DNA of 64,000 bases from NCBI GenBank assembly GCA_029851415.1, contig CM056743.1, forward strand, positions 93,098,501 to 93,162,500. The letters are read 5' to 3'. Made by a program: the position numbers and the translations under genes. Under the pieces are notes generated by a model. It was not told the DNA's origin. It was given only the letters and a program-made list of their open reading frames with translations, and made no database searches. The stretch is from Eretmocerus hayati. Its lineage: Eukaryota; Arthropoda; Insecta; Hymenoptera; Aphelinidae. Positions 22,140 through 33,100 of this stretch are shown one piece after another (position 1 is the stretch's first letter; every line of letters begins with the position of its first letter).

Positions 22140-24265
22140 TCCCTTTTTTACAATTATAGATACTTATGACGACATCTCTTCAGAATAGGCACTTGTGACG
22201 ATCAAAATTTTGTAATACAGCTGTTTATGACAACCGGAGCATATTTCAATTTTGTGGAGAATGTACGTCAAATATAGGCAAAATATGACATATTCTTCAT
22301 TATTCCTCAGACATTCCTCCCGTATCGGCTGTGAATCGAACATACCTTCCTTCCAATGATATCATTAGTTATGACGACCCCAATCTATACTATATTATCG
22401 AAATATGGACAATTAGGACTACCAGAACGGGAATCGAGGTTGAACAGTAGTAAGACAATATAGTCATGTTAATGGTCTGTATATCGCCGTAAATAAAGGA
22501 GGGCCAAGAAATTGAGCTCACTGTGATTCAATACCTTTTTCTAGCCCAACTTCACAGTCCATGGTGAATACTTTTTTTTCGTCGCCCAATCTCTCAAGGA
22601 ACGACAGACGTTTTTCGGCCATCACTACGGAAATTGCGCGTTATACGGGAACAGTTCTGGTGAATGACCCGAGAATCATCAGATATTGTGTGGAGCAGAA
22701 TTTAATATATGGAGAATTTTGTGTAGAATGGGTCTAGAATATGATGAAGAATCGGCGTATCCTCCATCATTATTCAAAATTCTCCTCCGTTTCGGCAGTA
22801 GATCGAAGAAATTTATGCCCCAATCATGTAATGAGTTATGACGACCACGATATATACTATACTATCTTGATATCAACTCCTATAACTACCAAGACATGAA
22901 TCCAGGTTAGATAGTGAAAAATGGTTCTAGTATTGGTCGTAGCCGGTAAATCGCTGTGAATGAAACAGGGCAATGAAATTGAGCTCAGTGTAATGGATTT
23001 CCTTCTTCTAACCCAATTTTACAGCAAATGGTGAATGTCCTGCTCATGAACGGAATCTTCTCATTCCGCAGTATTATTACTAGTTCTGCCGATCACAGTC
23101 TCAACTGATTATTGGGAGGGGAGACATGTGAAACATGCAATACATGATTCTAGGTCAAAGTGAAGACCGTGAGTCCATGTGAATCATAGCCGGTACATCG
23201 TGGGGAGTTCTGAGAAACAACGGAGTGGAGCTCACTATAGCTCATTCCATCTCCGTAGCCCAATCGCTCAGAAAATGACGGAAGTTTTCTGGTATCACTA
23301 TAAAAACTGCCCGTTATACAGAAATAGTATTGGTGAACATCTTGAGGATCATCGGATATTGTGTGGAGCGAAATTTGACATGCTGAAATATAGCTACTTA
23401 TCACAACCGGAGTATATCCCGATTTCGTGTACAATGGGTTCCGAATAAGATTGAGGATCGGCGTATTCTTCATCATTATTCGAGATCCCCCTTCGTTTCG
23501 GCTATAAATTGTATCAACTCAACTTCCAATCATGTCATGAGCTATGACGACTACGATATGTACTATACTATTTGAATATCAACTCTTATGACTACCAAGA
23601 CATGAATCCAGGTTAGATAGTGAAAATTGGTTCTAGTATCGGTCATAGCCGGTAAATTGCTGTGAATGAAACAGGGCAATGGAATTGAGCTCGCTGTAAT
23701 GGATTCCCTTCTTCTAACCCAATTTCACAGCGAATGGTGAATGTTCTGTTCATGAACGGAATCTTCTCATTCCGCAGTATTATCACTAGTTCTGACGATC
23801 ACAGTCTTAACTGATTTTTGGGAGGGAAGACATGTGAAACATACAATACATGATTCCAGGTCAAAGTGAAGATCGTGAGTCCGTGTGAATCATAGCCGGT
23901 ACATCGTGGGGAGTTCTAAGGGACAACGGAGTGGAGCTCACTATGGCACATGCCATCTCCGTAGCCCAATCCCTGAAGAAATGACGGGAGTCTCCTGTTA
24001 TCACTATGAAAATTGCCCGTTATAAACAAATAGTATTGGTGAACATCTCGAGGATTATCAGATATTGTGTGGAGCGAAATTTGACATGTCAAAATATAGC
24101 TACTTATGACAACCGGAGAATTTCGCGATTTCGTTTCGAATGGGTCCAAAATATGATGCAGGATCGGCGTACTCTTCATCATTATTCGAAATTCCCTTCC
24201 GTTCCGGTAGTAGATCGAAAAAACTTATCTTCCAATCATGTCGAGAGTTATAGTCCGGTCGGGAA
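22140..24265. repeat. Tandem repeat, 706-bp unit, about three copies, with internal sub-repeats
   Basis: AAGACATGAATCCAGG at 22891 recurs at 23597 (706 bp). GAGCTCACTAT at 23228 recurs at 23934 (706 bp). The 23395 and 24101 blocks (ACAACCGGAG) are also 706 bp apart. A more diverged unit precedes them. Within a unit, related words recur (CGGTAAATCG and CGGTACATCG; GAGCTCAGTG and GAGCTCACTA), so the unit grew from shorter monomers. Frames inside (23150-23476, 23916-24182) are copies of each other by repetition and are not genes. Confidence 0.82.
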
Positions 24266-24267
24266 TA

Positions 24268-24430
24268 TAGACGGGTGCAAATAATTTTGCTGCAAATTCT
24301 GATGACCTTTTTTTTTCTTCTAGCTTTCGACTTCTGACTCGGAATTTCTTGGGCCGGGGAAATGTGAGCTTGATAATTAATACCTCAAGAAATTTTCCGG
24401 GGGGCTTTCGCCCCCCTGCCCCCGCTTCGC
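24268..24430. repeat. Left terminal inverted repeat of the OTU-DDE transposon (partner 26985-27134)
   Basis: Shared blocks, in inverted order, are GACGGGTGC, TTTTGCTGCAAATTCTGATG, CTTTCGACTTCTGACTCG, TTCTTGGGCCGGG and TTGATAATTAATACCTCAA. Identity is about 85-90% by eye. Confidence 0.85.
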
Positions 24431-24774
24431 CGTCCATTACCGAACGCGGTTTTGTATTCGTCACAACATTTGTAGCCGCGCGAGACGTACTCGGTTGCAA
24501 CTGCTCTCAGTCAACGTTATCATGGCAGAGTGCTCTTTCGTCAGAACGAGGATAGGGGATAGGGTTTGATTAGTTTGAAGCGGAGGTGAAGGGTTATTAG
24601 AGTATACACATACACGATAAGACGAATTCACTGAACATCACTATCACCACTAGCACTATCATCACTATCACAATCATCAAGAGAGAAGACGATTGAGCCA
24701 ATCCCTCGGGCCAAAACCGAGCTCTTACCCCTGTAGAAGTCTTCTATCTCCTTCGCGTGCTTCACACAATTTTT

Positions 24775-26587
24775 TCACACATCAACAGATATTTCATTCT
24801 GCATCATATCGAGACTAAATTGATAAACATCTTTCACTTTTAATGTGGTATTCCTCTTCGCCACTTCATCCTTCACTGATGCCCAAATCAATTCGATGAA
24901 ATTGAACTCACAGTGAGCAACGGGCAGCCACAGGAGCTTCACCTGACCTTTTCGCAGTTTCTGAGCAAGCGAATCGAGCAGGAAACGTTCCTCAAAACGT
25001 AAAGGCACACTCATCCGCAGAAGCTGAACCTTCGGTTTTGCTTGAAGCGTGTCTTGATCTCCTTCTGCTTCTCGTAGAATCAGCCAATCGATGATTTCCT
25101 GTTTCTTCCACTGACTTGTCGGGTTTCGGAATTCAGGATCTATCATTCTATGATACGGTGCTCGGTCCAACACCAATATAGATTTATCGGGCAGCAGCAT
25201 GATGATTTCTGTGAACCACCCTATGAAGTGCTTCGAATTCATCTCTTCGTGGTAATCATTAGCACCTTTATTGCCTCTGAAACAGTCCAGCCCACCCTCG
25301 ACAAATCTATTCTCATTCCCGACGTGACAAATGATCACTCGCTTACCAGCTCCTGATGGAACAGGAAATCCACCTCGTTCACCACCCACTTGTTGGACAC
25401 GCTGACGTAATTCATCATAATTGTCAATCCGATCTTCGCCACACACTTTTTGTACCCATCCAAACTTTCTCGTGTGATTTGCACCGCACCATGTCTCGTC
25501 TGTGAAAAAAATCTGCCAGTTCGCCAATCGGTACTGCTCGATGTCTGAAAGGTATTTTCTGCAACTGGCGGCAACTGCAGGGCTCTCAAAAGCCACCGGC
25601 TTGCGATTCATTTTCTTGAACTTGAATCCCATCTCTTTCATGGTCCTCCTCATCTGGTACACTTAAATCTCCGGGAAACCATCGAAATCTGCCCTCATCT
25701 GTGCCAAAATTTCCTTGACTGTTGGAATTTCTGTTCTGGAGTAGCTTGCGAAAATAGACTGACGTATCGCATCTTGGAAAAAGGGTTCCAACACATACTT
25801 TTTCCGGCCAGAGCGATGACTTTTTGGTGGATCGACATAGCCATCATTCTCGCGATACTCTCGAGAAATACGAACAACAGTTCTTGCACTTATTCCCAAA
25901 CACTTCGCAGTCGTTCGCACCACGCTTCCTTTGAAATTTTCATTTTCTTCAAGAGTCTGACGAGTCCGTATAACTTTTTCTTTGAAACTCTCTTTGGCGA
26001 TTTTTCTCTTCTTGCACGGGGAGCCACCACTACCGTCACGATATCCACTATCACTATCACTTTCACTATCACTATCATCTCGTCTTCGACGCACACTGCC
26101 ACGAACACTGGAATTTGCACTGCTACTCGACACATCACTCCCAGAACCATGAACACTATTATCAACACCATTATTCACTTGGTCTCTGTCAGCCGAGCGT
26201 TGTACTTCCTGCAAGATTTGGTAATGTCCGTCCAAATCATTCTCTCTTCTCATCCCCATAAAGAGAAGGTGAATGTGTGGACGGTTGCCAGCCCCATTGC
26301 CAAAATCCAAGGAATATTCACCTTGGTCAGCGAGTCTCCGGACGAGTGTTATGTTAACGTTGTAGAGCCGACTTACTGCTCGAATCTCGACCTCTCCCGT
26401 ACTGCTTTGCAGAACCCATGTATAATCTGTAATCCTGTGGTGTATGCCGATGAAGGACGTGCCGAGCCCAGTAGCCGTATTCATGCCACTCCTTTATCAC
26501 GTAGTCAACGATGGCACGGCGAGTCAAACGATGGTCCAGACCACTGATAGTTGTCAAACACTTGAACAAACAACCCCCCCGCCACAA
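24775..26587 (-). pseudogene. OTU-protease-like domain fused to a helix-turn-helix DDE transposase
   Basis: Reading leftward: the frame 26354-26587 begins WRGGCLFKCL, the OTU catalytic-cysteine segment (Cys at about 26570-26572), and runs to DYRLYMGSAKQYG. A one-base shift near 26390 moves to the frame 25663-26484, which continues TGEVEIRAVSRLYNVNI and ends the OTU fold with LDGHYQIL (His at about 26224). Next come a Ser/Asp/Arg-rich linker, a basic PCKKRKIAK signal and a helix-turn-helix segment (TAKCLGISARTVVRIS). After an in-frame TAA at about 25663 the frame 24775-25662 has the catalytic Asp in FTDETW (residue 55), Asp in VLDRAPYH (166) and Glu in IELIW (257). The D-to-E spacing of 90 is far longer than in mariner. 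One shift and one stop inactivate this copy. Confidence 0.82.
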
Positions 26588-27136
26588 TCAACCACGCGAT
26601 AAGTCTTACGACCAAGTATCACGGTGGATGATTGTATAATACACTTTTTGGAGAATGCAATGGAAAAAGTGCGACAACAGAGCGATTCGAATGGATGCCA
26701 AAGCTTCCTCTCAAGTCAACAGATGCTGTCGAACTGATGGGCAAGTGCTCCAGATTCGCAAATTTCCTGTTGGAGAAGTGTGGGTGGGGAAACAGCGCGA
26801 AAATCTACGGTCGTTGATTCGCGGGTATAGAAAGATATGAAGCCAATAAGGTAGCTGGGAAAATTGATAGCAGGTATTGACAGTTGGCGGTTGTAAGCGG
26901 TGCCGAGACAGTACCCCGCGCCAGCTTAAGCAGGCGTCGATATATTTGCGACAATTTAGGCAAAGAGGGGTCATGATAATCTGTCTGCGAGAGGGTGAAG
27001 CCCCCCGGAAGATTTTTTGAGGTATTAATTATCAAGCTAACATTTTCCCGGCCCAAGAAATTACGAGTCAGAAGTCGAAAGCTAAAGAAAAAAAAGGCAT
27101 CAGAATTTGCAGCAAAATTATTCGCACCCGTCTCTA

Positions 27137-28059
27137 TTCTCATCTCTTTTCATCTCTTGATCTGACACGTACAGCCATTTGTATATATGAGGCAAACAAT
27201 CCTCACTCTTAATTGCTCTTCCGAGACTGTGTGCGATCGAGCCATCTTCAAAAGCCGGCCAAATGATGTTTGTACTTTTGTGGTTTCAAGTCAATGATTG
27301 GTCGTTTTCACCCGTCGGTCATCCCACAGGGATTACGATCTTCGCTTTTCACCAGGCTCCCCGCCGTTCAGGTATAGACGGACCCTTGCCGCTGGCTCGG
27401 GACCCCCCCCCCCCCCCGTGGCGCTCGAACAGAGGCAGCTCTGTCAATGCTAGCCACTTTTTATCTTCTGAAACTTCACCCGCTCGCCACTCCCACAATT
27501 TTGAATCAAATCTCAATCTCTTTTCACCATCCTGAATCAATAATTTTTTGCAATTTTTCCCCGTTTGAATCATATTCGTACCATCAATAGGTCCCGAGAT
27601 AGCATAAACTCGCATAACTCCGATTGTTATTAACTTTTGACAAAATTTCTCACGCGACTCTACTCGTGAATGATAGAGCTATTACTGTAAATTTTGGCAG
27701 AAAATCACCGCTCTCTCCTAAGGCTCGGCGTTTAACCAAAGTTCGCTTACCGCGCGATCCGGCCTTTATTCTGCATTTTCTTATGCTCTGATAAGCGCTA
27801 CGGGCGCAATTTTGATGCGATCTCGCTCATCAAAATTTCCCTTGGTGCCCAATCAGATACTCTTTCAGAATACCCAAGTCGAAAAAAATTGGCATTTTTT
27901 TCGAGCCGGAGTGGCACAAAATTCAGAGAGGACAATCATTCCTCAACCGATAGTACACCAATGTGTAGAAGGTACTCTCCTAAAAATTTTCCGCCCTAGG
28001 TGGATATTGTGCGTTCGTCCAAACCGGAACTATGAATTCTTTAAATAATTAATTTTCGT
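27137..28059. other. Unassigned stretch with a long C run
   Basis: A homopolymer of about 16-17 C lies near 27401-27418. A minus frame of 88 codons (27349-27615) crosses it and contains ISGPIDGTNMIQTGKN. I do not recognise it, and the glycine run it encodes comes from the homopolymer. Nothing else is supported. Confidence 0.35.
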
Positions 28060-28560
28060 ATACAGTACCCACCATACATAATGGAACACGTAGGGTCTCA
28101 CTCAAATAGTGATATTTCCAATTCGATGGGTTGTATGGGGATTCTGGAAAATGGGTTTTGGAGAGCACAAAAAATCTATCAATTCATGGGTTTTCATAAT
28201 TTTTTACGTGCTTTTCAAGTGCCCGTACACGTGGTTGAAAATCGGGAAGAATTCTCCTTCAATCAATCACCTACAATTTTGACGGGAGTGATCCGATCAC
28301 AAAAATACTCACAGGATCTTGGAGATCGTTTGAAAATCTAAAAACTCGGTCCTTTGTTAGATTTTTGTTTGACCCTTCCCGTCTGACTTACGAGCTCCGA
28401 AAGCAAACTTTGTATTAACATAGGGTGCTTATGGAGATACCGAGCCTGCCACCTGTATAATTTTCTCTCGCTCTATTTTGAGGCAGAATTGGGATGAAAG
28501 AATATCATGGCACATGATTTCGACGTAGAATGATCTCATCTTCCAGAATATTTTGCGATG
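28060..28560 (+). repeat. Dispersed ~380-500-bp repeat, copy 2
   Basis: Matches 12821-13203 over its first ~380 bp and, with the extension CCGAGCCTGCCACCTGT, matches the inverted copy at 42080-42577 over about 500 bp. Confidence 0.8.
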
Positions 28561-29504
28561 GGTATCCCGTCACAGCCACTTTTTCGCGTAAAAATCTCTC
28601 GCCGCCGTCTCGAGTCAGCACCAAAGGGACTAAGTATTGACAAGCAATACTTATTTTTTGTTGAGGTGCTGGCTCGGGAAGAAGAAGACGGCGACGAAGA
28701 AATCAAGCAGCTAAGCTGGATAATCAGCGTGGGTGGATATGCCTACGCCTAGGCAACCCCGCCCACACCCGAGATCGCCGCAACCGCTGCAGCATAGGAG
28801 GCTGCAGAAACCAGCAGCGGATGGATGCGGAATTCGACAGCTGGGTAGGCCAAAGGGCTACTGTAGGGCCACGATGCCCTTACGGGCCCCTACCGTGGCC
28901 CTTCCCAGCCCACTTTCACACAGCTCAGCGGACTAGGCCTCGGGGGGAAACACACGCACACCCCGATGCGGGCGATAGCAAGCGACAGCGGACCAGACTC
29001 TCGCTCACCTGCGAGGGAGAGTACGCGATTTTTGTATGTTTTGCTCGCGGTTTTCGAGGCCGCGGTGCATTGGATGCACTCAATGGATGCATCGGACGCT
29101 GCGGGGGTGGCACGGCGGCAACAGCCCGGGCCCGCGGACACGGTGCTGCATCCACATGCCACCCCTAGCTGTCACATCGAAAGCTAGCCTGCCTCGCGGA
29201 CGACGCGACAGGCGACACCACACACACACACGACACGTACACTGATGTTGCGCCCAAAGAGATGGCGTAAACAGGACAACGATCGCCCTGTGTACGCGGG
29301 ACACGGAGGTGGTGATGCTGGAACCTTCTCCCCGGGCTGCTGGCCATACGGGCGGTTTCCCCATCTGCTGTAGCCCGGGTGAGCGAGCATGCCGGCAGCT
29401 TTGGGGTTATGATACCCACACAGCAGTTGTGCACATGAGGGCTGTGCACTCGGGGCACGAGGCACCTGCACACTTTCCGCACGGCACTAGGGTGGTCCCT
29501 CACG
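28561..29504. repeat. GC-rich dispersed repeat, inverted copy 2, with hairpin at 28611-28676
   Basis: This is the reverse-complement relative of 10297-11185. It carries the same hairpin (CGAGTCAGCAC pairing with GTGCTGGCTCG, and AAGTATTG with CAATACTT). The 10.5-kb palindrome is inserted at its end, and related GC-rich sequence resumes at 40024. The many overlapping frames (28821-29536) come from GC-rich composition. A short CA run is at 29217-29232. Confidence 0.75.
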
Positions 29505-29513
29505 GCACTGGGA
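29505..29513. repeat. Left 9-bp target duplication GCACTGGGA
   Basis: Identical to 40015-40023 and immediately outside the symmetrical termini GGGTACCTGAAGC. Nine-base duplications are characteristic of Mutator-like and Drosophila FB-type elements. Confidence 0.9.
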
Positions 29514-30190
29514 GGGTACCTGAAGCTAGCGAACACTAACTCACAAATCGGGCCAAAACCAATTCCACTTTTTATTACTATTTTATTACTAATTTATTAC
29601 CGAAGAAAAATATTTATTACCGGTCATGGGCCCGGAATACGAGAGTTTTCGCTAGCGCAAGCTTACGCTAGCGAACACGTGGCCGGGGGAAAATCGGACG
29701 GGAATGTGCAATAGCTCATTTTTTATTCCTTTTTTATTACTCTCGGAATATGTCCTCAAAATATGCGTGTGATATGATTCAGCTGAAATATGATGGTTCT
29801 CGCTAGCGTAAGCTTACGCTAGCGAACACCATATACGGGCGTAGCTTCGAGGACACTCAGAACTACACAGGATTTTATGACTTTTTTATCACTCTCGAAA
29901 GGTATAGTCGAGATAGTCCCGAGACCAAGAGGAAACCGATATTTGGGCCTGAGGCTGGACGAGAGCTGGAGCGGGGCGAGATGAGAAATATATGATGGAC
30001 TGAGCTACCTCTGTACAATAAGGTGCGAATGAAAAGATTCCATCGCATACGGGAATCTGTCTGACGATGAGCAGGGTACACTGAGTCTTCAGAGATAATA
30101 GGGAATCGATAACGATTCAGCAATCTCGATCGTAGGGCCCAAAACAGGGGGGACCCTGCTTGAAGTTATTATAGTCGCAGTCGAGACGTC
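29514..30190. repeat. Outer (non-tandem) part of the left arm, with iterated motifs
   Basis: Contains three occurrences of CTAGCGAACAC: 29526-29536 as a terminal half-site, and the right halves of palindromes at 29649-29675 and 29800-29825. It also has clustered TTTATTAC words (about 29569-29625 and 29727-29745). The matching positions in the right arm are occupied by the same words. These are candidate protein-binding iterons. Confidence 0.85.
29800..29825. promoter_or_regulatory. 26-bp perfect palindrome TCGCTAGCG...CGCTAGCGA, candidate transposase-binding site
   Basis: The two halves (TCGCTAGCGTAAG and its complement) pair perfectly. A second, one-mismatch copy lies ~150 bp closer to the terminus (29649-29675). 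Inverted-arm counterparts are at 39702-39729 and 39853-39880. Function is inferred only from repetition and position. Confidence 0.5.
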
Positions 30191-33100
30191 ACGGGGGCAT
30201 GCAGAGAGTCCCAATGGACCCGAAACTCTACAGAACCCTAGATCAAGTAGTCACGTACTATCTCTGATGCCCAGAGAATTTATTACCAGTCAGCACCATC
30301 GGCTATGAGGCCCGAAACAGGAAAAAATCGAGCTTTGAGCAGTTATCTGCCCAGTTATGACGCCAGTATGGGTTGGAGGATGATCCAATGGACCCGGAAC
30401 ACGACAGAACCTTAGATCAAGTGGTTATCTACCATTAATAATGCCCAGAGAATTTATTACCTGTCAGCACCCTCGGCTATGGGGGCCAAAACAGGGCGAA
30501 ATCGAGCTTTGAGCAAATATCTGCGCGGTTATGATGCCACTGTGGGTTGTAGGATGTTCCAATGGACCCGGAACTCTACAGAACCTTAGATAACGTGGTT
30601 ATGTACCATCGATGATGCCCAGAGAATTTATTATCAGTCAGCACCCTCGGCTATGGGGCCCAATAGAGGGCAAAATCGAGCTTTGGGCAGTTATCCGCGC
30701 AGTTATGACGCCACTGAGGGTTGTAAGATGATCCGATGGACCCGAAACTCTACAGAATCCTAGACCAAGTAGTCACGTAGTATCTCTGATACCCAGAGAA
30801 TTCATTACCAGTCAGCACCCTCGGCTATGAGGCCTGAAGCAGGGAAAAATTGAGCTTTGAGCAGTTATCTGCCCAGTTATGACGCCACTGGGGGTTGTAG
30901 GATGTTCCAATGGACCCAAAACTCGAAAGAACCTTAGATTGAGTCGTTATGTACCATGGATGATGCCCAGAAAATTTATTACCAGTCAGCACCCTCGGCT
31001 ATGGGGCCCAAATCAGGGTGAAAACGAGCTTTGAGCAATTATCCACGCAGTTATGACGTCACTGTGCGTTGTAAGATGATCCAATGGACCCGAAACTCAA
31101 CAGAACCTTAGATGAAGTGGTTATGTGCCATTGATGATGCCCAGAGAATTTATTACCAGTCAGCGTCCTCGGCTATGGGGCCCAAAACAGGGCGAAAACG
31201 CGCTTCGAGCAGTTATCTGCCCAGTTATGACGCCAGTATGGATTTGAGGATGATCCAATGGACCCGAATCTCTACAGAACCTCAGATCAAGTGGTTATGT
31301 ACCATTGATCATGCCTAGAGGATTTATCACCAGTCAGCACCCTCGGCTGTGAGGCCCGAAACAGGAAAAAATCGAGCTTCGAGCAATTATCTGCTCAGTT
31401 ATGACGCCACTGTGGGTTGTAGCATGTTCCAATAGACCCGAATCTCTACCGGACCTTAGAACAAGTGATTATGTAACATTGATGATGCCCAGAAAATTTA
31501 TTACCAGTCAGCACCCTCGGCTATGGGGCCCAAAATGAGGGCAAAATCGAGCTTTGGGCAGTTATCCGCGCAGTTATGACGCCACTGTGGGTTGTAAGAT
31601 GATCCAATGGACCCGAAACTCTACAGAATCCTAGACCGAGTAGTCACGTACTATATCTAATGCCCAGAAAATTTATCCCCAGTTAGCACCCTCGGCTATG
31701 AGGCCCGAAACAGGGAAAAATCGAGCTTTGAGCAGTTATCTGCCCAGTTATGACGCCACTGTGGGTTGTAGGATGTTCCAATAGACCCGAAACTCGACAG
31801 AACCTCAAATAAAGTGGTTATGTACCATTAATGATGCCCAGAGAATTTATTACCAGTCAGCGTCCTCGGCTCTGAGGCCCAAAACAGGGCGAAAACGCGC
31901 TTTGAGCAGCTATCTGCCTAGTTATGACGCCAGTATGGGTTGGAGAATGATCCAATGGACCCGAAACTCGACAGAACCTTAGATCAAGTGGTCATCTACC
32001 ATTGATGATGCCCAGAGGATTTATTACTTGGCAGCGACCTCGGCTATGGGGCCCAAAACAAGGCGAAATCGAGCTTTGAGCAAATATCTGCGCAGTTATG
32101 ACGCCACTGTGGGTTGTAGGATGTTTCAATGGACCCGAAACTCTACAGAACCTCAGATGAAGTGGTTATGTACCATCGATGATGCCCAGAGAATTTATTA
32201 CCGGTCAGCACCCTCGGCTATGGGGCCCAAAAGAGGGCAAAATCGAGCTTCGAGCAATTATCTGCTCAGTTATGACGCCACTGTGGGTTGTAGCATGTTC
32301 CAATAGACCCGAATCTCTACCGGACCTTAGAACAAGTGATTATGTAACATTGATGATGCCCAGAAAATTTATTACCAGTCAGCACCCTCGGCTATGGGGC
32401 CCAAAATGAGGGCAAAATCGAGCTTTGGGCAGTTATCCGCGCAGTTATGACGCCACTGTGGGTTGTAAGATGATCCAATGGACCCGAAACTCTACAGAAT
32501 CCTAGACCGAGTAGTCACGTACTATATCTTATGCCCAGAAAATTTATCCCCAGTTAGCACCCTCGGCTATGAGGCCCGAAACAGGGAAAAATCGAGCTTT
32601 GAGCAGTTATCTGCCCAGTTATGACGCCACTGTGGGTTGTAGGATGTTCCAATAGACCCGAAACTCGACAGAACCTCAAATGAAGTGGTTATGTACCATT
32701 AATGATGCCCAGAGAATTTATTACCAGTCAGCGTCCTCAGCTCTGAGGCCCAAAACAGGGCGAAAACGCGCTTTGAGCAGCTATCTGCCTAGTTATGACG
32801 CCAGTATGGGTTGGAGAATGATCCAATGGACCCGAAACTCGACAGAACCTTAGATCAAGTGGTTATCTACCATTAATGATGCCCAGAGGATTTATTACTT
32901 GGCAGCGACCTCGGCTATGGGGCCCAAAACAAGGCGAAATCGAGCTTTGAGCAAATATCTGCGCAGTTATGATGCCACTGTGGGTTGTAGGATGTTTCAA
33001 TGGACCCGAAACTCTACAGAACCTCAGATGAAGTGGTTATGTACCATGGATGATGCCCAGAGAATTGATTACCAGTCAGCACCCTCGGCTATGGGGCCCA

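Larger units (their letters stand above)
24268..27134 (-). mobile_element. IS630/Tc1-like DNA transposon encoding an OTU-DDE protein, TA target duplication
   Basis: TA dinucleotides flank both ends (24266-24267 and 27135-27136). Inverted termini (TAGACGGGTGC at 24268 and GAGACGGGTGC read inward from 27134) continue for about 150 bp on each side through AATTTTGCTGCAAATTCTGATG-like sequence. They include a GC hairpin near 24400. The element is 2867 bp and holds one leftward gene, described separately. TA duplication plus a DDE transposase with IELIW fits the IS630/Tc1/mariner supergroup. Confidence 0.88.
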
